Origin: CAZMVY01 sp964617875
GTDB taxonomy: Bacteria > Planctomycetota > Phycisphaerae > UBA1845 > PWPN01
Assembly (NCBI GenBank): GCA_964617875.1
Contig: CAZUAI010000104.1
Span: 1 to 18,154 of the forward strand
Reading direction: 5' to 3'
Length of the DNA stretch: 18,154 bases
Part shown: piece by piece, positions 1 to 8,445 of the stretch
How positions within the stretch are numbered: the first letter of the stretch is position 1
How the letters are laid out: the number at the start of each line of letters is the position of its first letter
Notes under the pieces: model-generated
Told to the model about the DNA's origin: nothing
What the model saw: only the letters and a program-made list of their open reading frames with translations
Database searches by the model: none
Made by a program: the position numbers and the translations under genes

Positions 1-18
1 GGGACGGCAGTGCCATTC

Positions 19-113
19 GGGTCAGGAACCTTTCTTGCTCTGGGCCAAACGCGTCAGGGCGTCCACTTCCCGTGAACAAGGTGTTCTGCCTGTCCGGCAA
101 AGGTTCCTGACCC
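19..113. repeat. 15-bp inverted repeat, REP-like element
   Basis: The left arm GGGTCAGGAACCTTT (19-33) is the exact reverse complement of AAAGGTTCCTGACCC (99-113), with 65 bases between the arms. The perfect match is seen directly. Arms of the GGTTCCTGACCC type resemble the REP-like palindromes that accompany Y1 (IS200-like, REP-associated) transposases in GC-rich bacteria; that comparison is from memory. No complete transposase lies between the arms. A minus-strand reading frame crosses the interval and ends in a TGA (22-24) inside the left arm, so a degenerate transposase tail is possible but unproven. The element sits directly before the promoter of the Fur-family gene. Confidence 0.6.
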
Positions 114-154
114 CCTCCGCACAGGCGGCCATGCAGCCCCGCCCGCCGGTGCTC

Positions 155-183
155 TTGACAAACTGTGTTTTCTGGTACATAGT
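155..183 (+). promoter_or_regulatory. sigma70-like promoter of the Fur-family gene
   Basis: A perfect TTGACA (155-160) is followed by overlapping -10 candidates: TACATA (176-181, 15-bp spacer) or CATAGT (178-183, 17-bp spacer). The stretch from 151 to 188 is clearly more A+T-rich than its surroundings. The start codon lies at 200, so the leader would be only about 10 bases and just holds the GAGG ribosome-binding site at 190-193. The exact -10 is uncertain; the -35 match is complete. Confidence 0.6.
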
Positions 184-187
184 ACCA
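173..187. promoter_or_regulatory. palindromic operator candidate over the -10 region
   Basis: TGGTAC-ATA-GTACCA is a perfect 6-bp inverted repeat around a 3-bp centre. It covers the probable -10 element and ends 12 bases before the ATG of the Fur-family regulator. A palindrome in this place fits autorepression, which is common for PerR/Fur genes. It does not match the classical PerR or Fur box, both of which are A+T-rich 15- to 19-mers, so the binding protein is an inference. I found no second copy upstream of the rubrerythrin gene. Confidence 0.45.
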
Positions 188-199
188 TCGAGGCCGGCC

Positions 200-745
200 A
201 TGACCCCGGATGCCAGACGCCAGCGGATCGAGCAGTTCGAGCGGACGTGCCGCAAACGGGGCCTCCCGCTTACCACCCAGCGACGGACCATCTTCGAGAT
301 GATTCTCGACCGCGAGGACCACCCCACGGCCGACCAGGTTTACGAGCAGGCTCGTCGGCGCATCCACTCGATCTCGCGCACGACGGTCTACCGCATCCTC
401 GACACCTTCATCGAGCTGGGCCTGATCACGAAGGTCTGTCACCCCGGCTCGGCGGCGCGCTTCGACCCGAAGACGGAGCGGCACCATCACCTGATCTGCC
501 TGCGTTGCGAGGGCGTCATCGACCTGGAGGGCGTGGCCCTCAACGCCGTGGCATGGCCGGATGTGCGGCGCTATGGCTTCGAGATCCGCGACTACCATAT
601 CCATTTCCGGGGGATCTGCTCGCGCTGTCGCCGAGCAGCCGCCGCGAACCAGAGGGCGGCGCAAAGCCGCCGCCGGCCCCGCCTTCGGACGCCGGCGCGC
701 CGGCATGCGAAACCCGTCCCCGGAGCCAGGAGGACCCGATCATGA
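200..745 (+). CDS. Fur-family, PerR-like metal-dependent transcriptional regulator
   Basis: 181 aa. An N-terminal winged helix (about residues 10-80, with TTQRRTIFEMIL and HSISRTTVYRILDTF) is followed by a metal-binding dimerisation domain. Visible ligands are H95 and H97 in HHHLIC, a structural zinc site made of C100xxC103 and C140xxC143, and D89 in RFDP. Residue 108 is Asp (VIDLE), where PerR has Asp and Fur usually Glu; this favours a peroxide sensor that works by metal-catalysed His oxidation. The ATG at 200 is chosen because GAGG lies 6 bases upstream; an in-frame TTG at 35 would add 55 unlike residues and start upstream of the promoter. The tail (148-181) is an Arg/Ala-rich extension not needed for the fold. 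The stop overlaps an ATG (ATGA). It probably controls itself and the peroxidase and rubrerythrin genes downstream. Confidence 0.9.
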   Translation: MTPDARRQRIEQFERTCRKRGLPLTTQRRTIFEMILDREDHPTADQVYEQARRRIHSISRTTVYRILDTFIELGLITKVCHPGSAARFDPKTERHHHLICLRCEGVIDLEGVALNAVAWPDVRRYGFEIRDYHIHFRGICSRCRRAAAANQRAAQSRRRPRLRTPARRHAKPVPGARRTRS

Positions 746-781
746 AACCGCGTTACGGGCAAACGACCCAAGGAGGTTCCC

Positions 782-789
<8 letters not shown>
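742..789 (+). CDS. possible 15-residue leader/coupling ORF
   Basis: An ATG at 742 overlaps the stop of the Fur-family gene (ATGA). It is preceded by a full AGGAGG (728-733) with an 8-base spacer. It encodes MKPRYGQTTQGGSHD and stops at 787-789, so it overlaps the first codons of the peroxidase gene, whose ATG is at 782. The peroxidase has its own AAGGAGG (770-776) inside this ORF. Ribosomes finishing the regulator could therefore be handed through this ORF to the peroxidase. No function for the peptide is implied; it may be an accident of a duplicated ribosome-binding site. Confidence 0.3.
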
Positions 790-2182
<1,393 letters not shown>

Positions 2183-2195
2183 GAGGACTTCACAC

Positions 2196-3323
2196 ATGCA
2201 ACCCAGACACAAGAGCGTGGAAACGAAATACATGGAGGAGCGGCAGGCGTTCTACGACGACCTGAAGCGGCTCGACCGCCGCGGCTTCCTCAAGGTCTCG
2301 GCCGCCGCACTTGCCGCGGTCGCGTCCAAGGGGCTCGCGGCGCCCGCGTCGTTCCAGCCCGTCAGCCTCGCCTTCGGCGCGGCGGCGGCGGGCAAGGCGG
2401 AGTCGTTCCGCTTCGCCTATATCTCCGACTCCCATCTCTACGAGAAGGATGTCAACGACCGTTTCGCGAACGCCCTCATGCGGGCCGTGGACGACGTCAA
2501 CAGCCTCGACCCGCAGCCGGACTTCGTGTTCTACGGCGGCGACCTGGCGCAGCTGGGCCAGCCCCGGGAACTCGATCTCGGCGCCCAGATCCTCAAGCGC
2601 CTCAAGGCGCCGCTCAAGATCATGGTCGGCGAGCACGACTGGTACCTGGACATGGGCGAGAAGTGGCGCGCTCTCTTCGGCAAGCCCACCGAGTCGTGGG
2701 ATCACAAGGGCGTCCATTTCGTCAAGCTCCTCAGCGTGATCGAGGAGGACTTCTGGACCGCCCGCAAGATGACGCCCATGCAGCGCATGCAGACCGTCGC
2801 CGGCCTCGACAACGGCGTGCAGAAGCCGTTCACCGTCGGCCCCGAGCAGCGCGAGTGGCTCAAGAAGGACCTCGAGAAGCTGCCCGACGACGCCCCCCTC
2901 GTCGTCTTTTCGCACTCGCCGCTCTACAAGCTCTACAAGAACTGGAACTTCTGGACCGACGACGCCGACGAGGTCCAGGCCCTCCTCAAGCGGTTCAAGA
3001 ACGTGACGGTCATCCACGGCCACACGCACCAGATGCTGACGAACCGCATCGGCAACATCCACTTCCACGGCCTGCTGGCCACGGCTTGGCCCTGGCCGTA
3101 CGCCCCGCAGGGGATGCCCGAACTGACCATCGAGATGACGCGGCCCGACCCGTTCAACCCCCAGGACGGTTGCGGGGACGGCGAGGTCTGCGTCCATCCC
3201 GACGGGCTCGTGGACAAGATCTACAACTTCTGGAACCGTAACCCGATCACCGTCAAGAAGGCCTATACGCTCAGTTGGGGCAAGGAGGCGGTCCCGCCGA
3301 AGCCGAACCGCCCCGCATTTTGA
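2196..3323 (+). CDS. Tat-exported calcineurin-like metallophosphoesterase
   Basis: 375 aa. A twin-arginine signal, RRGFLK (28-33) followed by a hydrophobic Ala-rich stretch, predicts folded export. The phosphoesterase motifs are in order: DSH (78-80), GGD (114-116), GEHD (145-148), FSH (H240) and HGHTH (274-278). These normally hold two metal ions. The third motif is usually GNHD/E; here the metal-binding, catalytic Asn is replaced by Glu. The ATG at 2196 is chosen for GAGAGG (2181-2186), 9 bases upstream; it lies 13 bases after the peroxidase stop. Wedged between two heme-protein genes in one operon, it probably works in the same compartment, but the substrate is unknown. A phosphodiesterase, a nucleotidase or a non-hydrolytic metal protein are all possible. 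Confidence 0.88.
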   Translation: MQPRHKSVETKYMEERQAFYDDLKRLDRRGFLKVSAAALAAVASKGLAAPASFQPVSLAFGAAAAGKAESFRFAYISDSHLYEKDVNDRFANALMRAVDDVNSLDPQPDFVFYGGDLAQLGQPRELDLGAQILKRLKAPLKIMVGEHDWYLDMGEKWRALFGKPTESWDHKGVHFVKLLSVIEEDFWTARKMTPMQRMQTVAGLDNGVQKPFTVGPEQREWLKKDLEKLPDDAPLVVFSHSPLYKLYKNWNFWTDDADEVQALLKRFKNVTVIHGHTHQMLTNRIGNIHFHGLLATAWPWPYAPQGMPELTIEMTRPDPFNPQDGCGDGEVCVHPDGLVDKIYNFWNRNPITVKKAYTLSWGKEAVPPKPNRPAF

Positions 3324-3341
3324 GACCACAGGAGACAAACC

Positions 3342-3986
3342 ATGAACAAGCGATTGCGAAACATATTCCTCGGCACCCTCGGCGTCGCCTGCGTCGGGAT
3401 CCTCTGGGCCGCCTACAACGAACGCGCCGCGGCCGACTGCGCCGCGGGGGCCGCCGAGAGCGACATCGCCGCCGGCAGGGTCGCGGGGAAGAACCTGGCC
3501 GACGCCCACATGGATCAGTGGAAGCGCAAGAACCCCGAGCGGGCGAAAGACTGGGTCGCCGAGGAAAAGGAACGTCGTGCCATCAAGCCCCCCGCCGACA
3601 ACACGGACCTGCTCAAGGGCGAGCAGGGCAAGGGGCACAAGTACGGCAGCTTCACCGAGCGCGACATCCTGATGTGGGCGCGCGAGACGGAGAAGATGGT
3701 CGTCGACGGCTCCCGCATCTTCCACGACGCCGCGGAACTCGGCAGCACGGTGGCCGTTTCGTGCGACATGTGCCACCCCGACGCCAGCAACACCCACCCC
3801 GAGACGTATCCCAAGTTCCAGACCCAGATGGGCCGGGTGGCGCTGCTGCGCGACATGATCAACTGGTGCATCGAGAACCCCGTGCGCGGCAAGAGGCTCC
3901 AGCCCGACGACCCCAAGATGCGGGCGATGGAGGCCTACATCTACGCGCAGCGAAAGGGAACGCCGCTGAACTACGGCAGGCATTGA
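3342..3986 (+). CDS. membrane-anchored single-heme cytochrome c, SoxA/TsdA-like
   Basis: 214 aa. An uncleaved-looking signal anchor (about 7-24) is followed by a charged linker and one c-type heme motif, CDMCH (141-145). The pattern around the heme and after it (LG....SCDMCHP, then DMINWCIENPVRGK and a closing MEAYIYAQRKG helix) resembles the heme domains of SoxA and thiosulfate dehydrogenase, including the conserved Cys (C176). Those enzymes normally have two heme domains; only one heme site is present here, so this is more likely an electron carrier than a thiosulfate enzyme. GGAG sits 7 bases before the ATG, and the gene starts 18 bases after the phosphoesterase stop. By position it is the natural electron donor for the diheme peroxidase; this is inference. 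Confidence 0.8.
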   Translation: MNKRLRNIFLGTLGVACVGILWAAYNERAAADCAAGAAESDIAAGRVAGKNLADAHMDQWKRKNPERAKDWVAEEKERRAIKPPADNTDLLKGEQGKGHKYGSFTERDILMWARETEKMVVDGSRIFHDAAELGSTVAVSCDMCHPDASNTHPETYPKFQTQMGRVALLRDMINWCIENPVRGKRLQPDDPKMRAMEAYIYAQRKGTPLNYGRH

Positions 3987-4019
3987 ATCGTTGCCCGCGG
4001 GAGCCCCGGACGGCGCGCG

Positions 4020-4047
4020 GCGAGGCTTGCCATGACGGCGGCCTCGC
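4020..4047 (+). other. stem-loop between cytochrome and rubrerythrin genes
   Basis: GCGAGGC (4020-4026) pairs perfectly with GCCTCGC (4041-4047) around a 14-base loop, in the 108-base gap after the cytochrome gene. No T-run follows, so termination is doubtful. The loop carries TTGCCA (4027-4032), which with TAGAGA (4050-4055, 17-bp spacer) gives a weak promoter candidate for the rubrerythrin gene. Confidence 0.3.
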
Positions 4048-4062
4048 GGTAGAGAGTCTCGT

Positions 4063-4078
4063 TGTCTTTACTGTCTTT
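4063..4078 (+). repeat. direct repeat TGTCTTT upstream of rubrerythrin
   Basis: TGTCTTT occurs at 4063-4069 and again at 4072-4078, separated by AC, giving a 9-base period in a locally T-rich patch. It lies 17 bases before the ATG of the rubrerythrin gene. It may be part of the leader or a regulatory site; nothing in the sequence decides this. Confidence 0.3.
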
Positions 4079-4094
4079 CCGACGGAGATTGGAT

Positions 4095-4592
<498 letters not shown>

Positions 4593-4625
4593 CGTCCGGC
4601 CGCCGGGCAGGGATCCGTCTCCGTC

Positions 4626-6137
4626 ATGGCAGCACAGCAACCCCGCGCATGGGAATGCATCGTCTGCGGCTTCGTCCACGAGGGACCGGAGCCGCCTGAC
4701 TCCTGTCCGGTCTGCGGGGCCCCGCGCAGCGAGTTCCGGCCCGTGCCCGACCGGTCGCCGGCGGCGCCCCCGCCGGCCGTCCGATGGCGCTGTCTGACGT
4801 GCGGCTACACTCACACCGGCGAGGAGCCGCCGGATGTCTGCCCGGACTGCGGCGCCGGAAGCGACCGTTTCGAGCGGATCGAGGGCGTCCCGGCGGCCGC
4901 CGCTGCGCCCGCGTCGCAAGGCGTCCGTGTGGTGATCGTCGGCGGCGGGATCGCCGGCTTCGCCGCCGCAGAGGCCATCCGCACCGCCTCGACGGCGGCC
5001 GAGGTCACGCTGATCTCACGCGAGCCGTGCCCGCCCTACCAGCGCCTGAACCTGACGCGCTACCTCGCGGGCGAGGTCACCGCCGACGACCTTCCCCTGC
5101 GGCCGCCCGGCTGGTACGAGCAGCGGAACATCCGGCTGATGCTCGGGGCCGGCGTGGAGGAAATCGATGCCGACCGGCACGCGCTGGCCGTGGACGGCGG
5201 CCGCCGGATCGCGTTCGACAGGCTGATCCTCGCCACCGGCGCCACCGCCGCGGTCCCGCCCATCCCGGGCGTGGACGCCGCCAACGTGCGGCGCGTTCGC
5301 ACCATCGAGGATGCGAGACGCATCCTCGAACTCGCCCGGCCGGGCACCCGCTGCGTCTGCATCGGCGGCGGGATCCTCGGCCTCGAGGCCGCCGGCGCGA
5401 TCGCCCGGCGCGGCGCGGAGGTCACCGTCATCGAGAACTTCGGCTGGCTGCTGCCCCGGCAGCTGAACGAGAGGGCCGCCCGCCTGCTGGAGAAGCGAGT
5501 CGCGCAACTCGGCATCGCCCTGCGCTACCGCGCCAACGTCGCCGAAATCGCCGGCGGCGCTCAGGCCCGCGAGGTCCGCCTGCAGGACGGCTCCGCCCTG
5601 CCGGCCGACCTGGTCATTCTCGCGACGGGCATCCGGCCCGACATCGGTCTGGCGCGGGCCTGCGGCCTTGCGGTCAATCGCGGCATCCTCGTCAACGATT
5701 ACCTGGAGACATCCGGCCCGGACGTCCTCGCCGCCGGCGATGCGGCCGAGCATCGCGGCGAGATTTACGGTCTGTGGATCGCCTCGCAGGCGCAGGGCGC
5801 CATTGCCGGCCAGAACGCGATCGGCCTGCGCACGCCGTTTTACGGGATCCCCCGCTCGAACTTCCTCAAGGTGCTCGGCCTCGACCTCTTCAGCATCGGC
5901 GTCGTCGAGCCCGGCGACGCCGGCGGCCGCGCCGTCGATCACGAGGCCGACGGCAACTACCTGCGGTTCGTCCTCCGCGACAACCGGCTCGTCGGCGCGA
6001 TCCTCCTCGGCGACACCCGCGCCGCGACGTTCGTCAAGGCGGCCGTCGAACAGGGCACGGACCTCGGCGAGCACGCGACCGAACCGCTCACCGCCGCGCG
6101 AATCCTCGCCGTTCTCGAGAGCGGCCGCGAGCGGTGA
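4626..6137 (+). CDS. double-rubredoxin NAD(P)H:rubredoxin oxidoreductase fusion
   Basis: 503 aa. Two short rubredoxin-like modules come first: C11xxC14...C27xxC30 and C56xxC59...C72xxC75, each with the compact Cys spacing of the rubrerythrin tail and not of free rubredoxin. A Pro/Ala linker leads to a pyridine nucleotide-disulfide reductase fold: FAD-binding VIVGGGIAG (103-111), ATG (203-205), NAD(P)-binding GGGILGLE (247-254), ATGIRPD (333-339) and the second FAD motif AAGDAAE (369-375). No redox-active CxxxxC is present, which fits the NADH-rubredoxin/nitrite reductase-like branch. Electrons should pass NAD(P)H, FAD, rubredoxin modules, then rubrerythrin. The start has only a weak, distant GGAT site. 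Adjacent to rubrerythrin, it makes a self-contained peroxide reductase pair. Confidence 0.9.
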   Translation: MAAQQPRAWECIVCGFVHEGPEPPDSCPVCGAPRSEFRPVPDRSPAAPPPAVRWRCLTCGYTHTGEEPPDVCPDCGAGSDRFERIEGVPAAAAAPASQGVRVVIVGGGIAGFAAAEAIRTASTAAEVTLISREPCPPYQRLNLTRYLAGEVTADDLPLRPPGWYEQRNIRLMLGAGVEEIDADRHALAVDGGRRIAFDRLILATGATAAVPPIPGVDAANVRRVRTIEDARRILELARPGTRCVCIGGGILGLEAAGAIARRGAEVTVIENFGWLLPRQLNERAARLLEKRVAQLGIALRYRANVAEIAGGAQAREVRLQDGSALPADLVILATGIRPDIGLARACGLAVNRGILVNDYLETSGPDVLAAGDAAEHRGEIYGLWIASQAQGAIAGQNAIGLRTPFYGIPRSNFLKVLGLDLFSIGVVEPGDAGGRAVDHEADGNYLRFVLRDNRLVGAILLGDTRAATFVKAAVEQGTDLGEHATEPLTAARILAVLESGRER

Positions 6138-6150
6138 AGGCGAAGCGGAC

Positions 6151-6156
6151 GGAGAG
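6151..6156 (+). promoter_or_regulatory. ribosome-binding site that decides the GTG start at 6163
   Basis: GGAGAG lies 6 bases before a GTG at 6163. The later in-frame GTG at 6235, which would give a more compact signal peptide, has only GGAAG upstream. No ATG is available in frame before the hydrophobic signal segment. Confidence 0.5.
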
Positions 6157-6162
6157 AATCCC

Positions 6163-7710
6163 GTGCGATCGGCCGTACGCCATACTTCCGGAGAAGGCCG
6201 GGCCCCGACGGGGCCGAGAACGAGCGGAAGCGCCGTGCCCCGAACGGCACGGGTCCTTGGCCGATGGCTGGTCCTCGGCCTGATCGGGCCGGGGCTCTGC
6301 CCGGCGCAGACACGGCCGGCCGGGCGCTCGCTGCAGATCGCCGTCGATCCTCGCGTGGAGCTGTTCAGCATCCTCTTCCGGCTTGCCGGCAACCCGGAGT
6401 ACAACCAGGGCGAGATCCAGTCGTACGTCAAGGACGTCGAGGCCCGGTTCGGCAAGTACCGCATGCACCCGGCGGTCAGCATGGCTCGCGAGCTGGCGCG
6501 GACGCGCGGCGTGGCATTCGATGCGCCGATGATGCTGGCCGTGCACGTGCGCGACGGTTACTCGCTGGAGGAGGCGGTCGCGTTCGATCCGCGTCCCGAG
6601 TCGCTCGATGCGCGGTGGCAGGTCGCGGCGGCGCGGGAGTTCCTTGACAAGGCCCGCGACTTCGTACGGGACGCCGATTTTCCGGCCTTTATCCGCCGGC
6701 ACGAGGCCCTGCACGCCCTGGCCGTCGCGCGGGCGCAGGAACTCATCAGGGCCCAGGGCCACCTCGAGTGGTTCGACGACTTCTTCGGCACGCGGGCTCA
6801 CGCGAGCTTCCGCGTCGCGCTGGGGCTGCTCAACGACGGCGCCAGCTACGGCCCCCACTGCCGGACCGCCGACGGACGCGAAGAGTACTTCTGCATCCTC
6901 GGTGTGTGGGCGACCGACGCGAAGGGCATGCCCGTCTTCAACGCCGACGCCCTGCCGGTGGTCATCCACGAGTTTTGCCACTCGTATGCAAACCCCGTGG
7001 TCGAGCGGCACATGGAGTCGCTGCGGTCGGCCGGGCAGCGCCTCTTCCCGTTCGTCGCCGACGGGATGCGCCAGCAGGCGTACGGCCAATGGAAGAGCAT
7101 GATGTACGAGTCGCTCGTGCGGGCGTGCGTCGTCCGGCACACGCTGCGGTACGGCGGGAAGGCGGCGGCGGAGAAGGCCATCGAGGAGGAGCGACAACGC
7201 CACTTCCTGTGGATCGAGGAACTCTCGAACGTGCTGGGCGAGTACGAGGCGCACCGAAGCCGGCACGCCACGCTGGACGCCTTCATGCCCCGGATCGCCG
7301 CGGTGCTGAACGACTACGCCGACGACCTCGAACGCGCGAGCGAGAAGAAGTCGGGCAGGGAGCCGCGCATCGCGTCGACGACGCCGGCGAACGAGGCGAC
7401 GAACGTCGATCCCGACCTGGCGGCGATCCGGATCGTCTTCGACCGCCCGATGAAGGACGGCCCGTGGAAGCTGCACGGCGGAGGACCGCACTTTCCCGAG
7501 ATCACCGGCCCGCCGACGTACAACGCGACACGCCGGACGCTCACCGTGCCCGTGCGGCTGAAACCGCTGTGGAGCTACGAGTTCCGGCTCAACGCCGACG
7601 GCGACGACGGCATCCGGAGCGAAACGGGCGTGCCGCTGCCGCCGGCGTGCGTCACGTTCCGCACGGGCGAGGGCCGCGGCTGGCGGAAGGAAGACGACGC
7701 GCCGCCGTGA
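6163..7710 (+). CDS. secreted DUF4932-like zinc metallopeptidase with C-terminal Ig-like domain
   Basis: 515 aa from GTG 6163 (491 aa if GTG 6235 is used). An Arg-rich n-region and a hydrophobic stretch (about 31-45, VLGRWLVLGLIG) suggest export with cleavage near CPAQ. The main domain contains the zinc-protease motif HEFCH (269-273), followed by SYANP and, about 45 residues on, YESLVRA, whose E316 is a candidate third ligand. This arrangement resembles the DUF4932 family, whose substrates are unknown. Residues about 400-502 (ASTTPANEATNVDPDLAAI, VFDRPM) form a bacterial Ig-like/SbsA-type module, often used for surface display or binding. It begins 25 bases after the reductase stop but has no evident link to the peroxide genes. 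Confidence 0.75.
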   Translation: MRSAVRHTSGEGRAPTGPRTSGSAVPRTARVLGRWLVLGLIGPGLCPAQTRPAGRSLQIAVDPRVELFSILFRLAGNPEYNQGEIQSYVKDVEARFGKYRMHPAVSMARELARTRGVAFDAPMMLAVHVRDGYSLEEAVAFDPRPESLDARWQVAAAREFLDKARDFVRDADFPAFIRRHEALHALAVARAQELIRAQGHLEWFDDFFGTRAHASFRVALGLLNDGASYGPHCRTADGREEYFCILGVWATDAKGMPVFNADALPVVIHEFCHSYANPVVERHMESLRSAGQRLFPFVADGMRQQAYGQWKSMMYESLVRACVVRHTLRYGGKAAAEKAIEEERQRHFLWIEELSNVLGEYEAHRSRHATLDAFMPRIAAVLNDYADDLERASEKKSGREPRIASTTPANEATNVDPDLAAIRIVFDRPMKDGPWKLHGGGPHFPEITGPPTYNATRRTLTVPVRLKPLWSYEFRLNADGDDGIRSETGVPLPPACVTFRTGEGRGWRKEDDAPP

Positions 7711-7773
7711 CCCGCGCGGGCCGGACCTGCCGCCCAAACCACCCGGGATTGGGTCGCGACACCGTGTTGAGGG

Positions 7774-7779
7774 TATAAT
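7774..7779 (+). promoter_or_regulatory. consensus -10 element of the CAP-domain gene
   Basis: A perfect TATAAT occurs 19 bases before the ATG at 7799. The best -35 candidate is TTGGGT (7749-7754) with a long 19-bp spacer. The last two bases of the hexamer plus the next G form an ATG (7778) that could be mistaken for the start codon; it would lie upstream of any transcript made from this promoter. Confidence 0.55.
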
Positions 7780-7785
7780 GACCGC

Positions 7786-7791
7786 AAGGAG
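7786..7791 (+). promoter_or_regulatory. ribosome-binding site that decides the ATG start at 7799
   Basis: AAGGAG is placed 7 bases before ATG 7799, an ideal distance. With the TATAAT at 7774-7779 it excludes the upstream in-frame ATG at 7778, which has only a very close GAGGG. Confidence 0.65.
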
Positions 7792-7798
7792 TCTTCGG

Positions 7799-8404
7799 AT
7801 GAGGCTGCGGATCCGGTATTGCGCCGGCATGAGCTTGTGGGCGGCGGCGTGCGTGATGGCCGCCGCGGGCTGCGAGCCCCTTGTCCCCGTTACGCTTCCG
7901 CCCACCTGGCCCTCGACGAGCGGGACCGTGCAGACGTCGGACCAGCCGGCCGACAACGCGCCGCCCGCCGACACGACGTGCGATGCGATCGGCCAGCCGA
8001 GGGACTCGGTCCACGAGCAGATGTTCCGCCTGCTGAACAACTACCGGACCGGCAAGGGGCTGCCCGCCCTGGAATACTCGAAGACGCTCGAGGCGGCGGC
8101 CGACGAGCACGCCCGCGACATGTGGCGGCGGAACTTCTTCGAACACACGAACCCGGACGGCGAAGGACCGGGCGACCGCGCGCTTCGCGCGGGCTTCTGC
8201 CACCGGTACGTCGGCGAGAACATCGCCGAGGGCAACGGCCTGCCGACCGCGGGCGACGCGCAGATCGCCTGGGTCAACAGTCCGGGCCACAACGCCAACA
8301 TGCTGTACGAGCCGTACCGGCTGGTCGGCATGGGGCACTACTATGACGCCAAAACGGGCTACCACTACTGGGTGCAGGACATGGCATACCCGGTACGGGA
8401 GTGA
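7799..8404 (+). CDS. CAP/SCP-domain (YkwD-like) lipoprotein
   Basis: 201 aa. A signal peptide ends in a lipobox-like AAGC with C25 as the lipidated Cys, followed by a Pro/Thr/Ala-rich linker to about residue 65. The CAP domain spans about 72-198. H104 (DEHARDM), H116 (FFEHTNPDG), E140 (VGENIAEG) and H164 (WVNSPGHNANML) match the bacterial CAP signature, including the His/Glu cavity residues, and the fold closes with GYHYWVQDM. Bacterial CAP proteins are extracytoplasmic, and their biochemical activity is mostly undefined. The downstream RluB-type gene follows by 41 bases; a GTGA overlap at 8401 offers an alternative, less likely start for it. Confidence 0.88.
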   Translation: MRLRIRYCAGMSLWAAACVMAAAGCEPLVPVTLPPTWPSTSGTVQTSDQPADNAPPADTTCDAIGQPRDSVHEQMFRLLNNYRTGKGLPALEYSKTLEAAADEHARDMWRRNFFEHTNPDGEGPGDRALRAGFCHRYVGENIAEGNGLPTAGDAQIAWVNSPGHNANMLYEPYRLVGMGHYYDAKTGYHYWVQDMAYPVRE

Positions 8405-8445
8405 GTTCCGGGGCAGGCATTCGGAGTCCGGAATCGAGAGCGGCG

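Noticed and set aside
35..199. TTG-initiated 55-residue extension of the Fur-family protein
   Set aside because: It would start upstream of the TTGACA promoter and read through the inverted repeat, and the family begins shortly before the winged helix, as ATG 200 does.
2190..3983. 597-codon minus-strand open frame across the phosphoesterase and cytochrome genes
   Set aside because: It spans two well-supported forward genes and the gap between them and has shadow-like composition with no recognisable domain.
7711..7720. CCCGCGCGGG palindrome after the metallopeptidase stop as a terminator
   Set aside because: There is no room for a loop with a stable stem, and no T-run follows; at this composition such palindromes are expected by chance.
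6088..8040. 650-codon minus-strand open frame
   Set aside because: Opposite the metallopeptidase and CAP genes, which have clear motifs and signal peptides; the minus translation has no domain and runs across their gene boundary.
8401..8445. GTG start of the pseudouridine synthase overlapping the CAP-gene stop (GTGA)
   Set aside because: The extra 15 residues precede the normal family N-terminus, and ATG 8446 has a GAGAG at a suitable distance.
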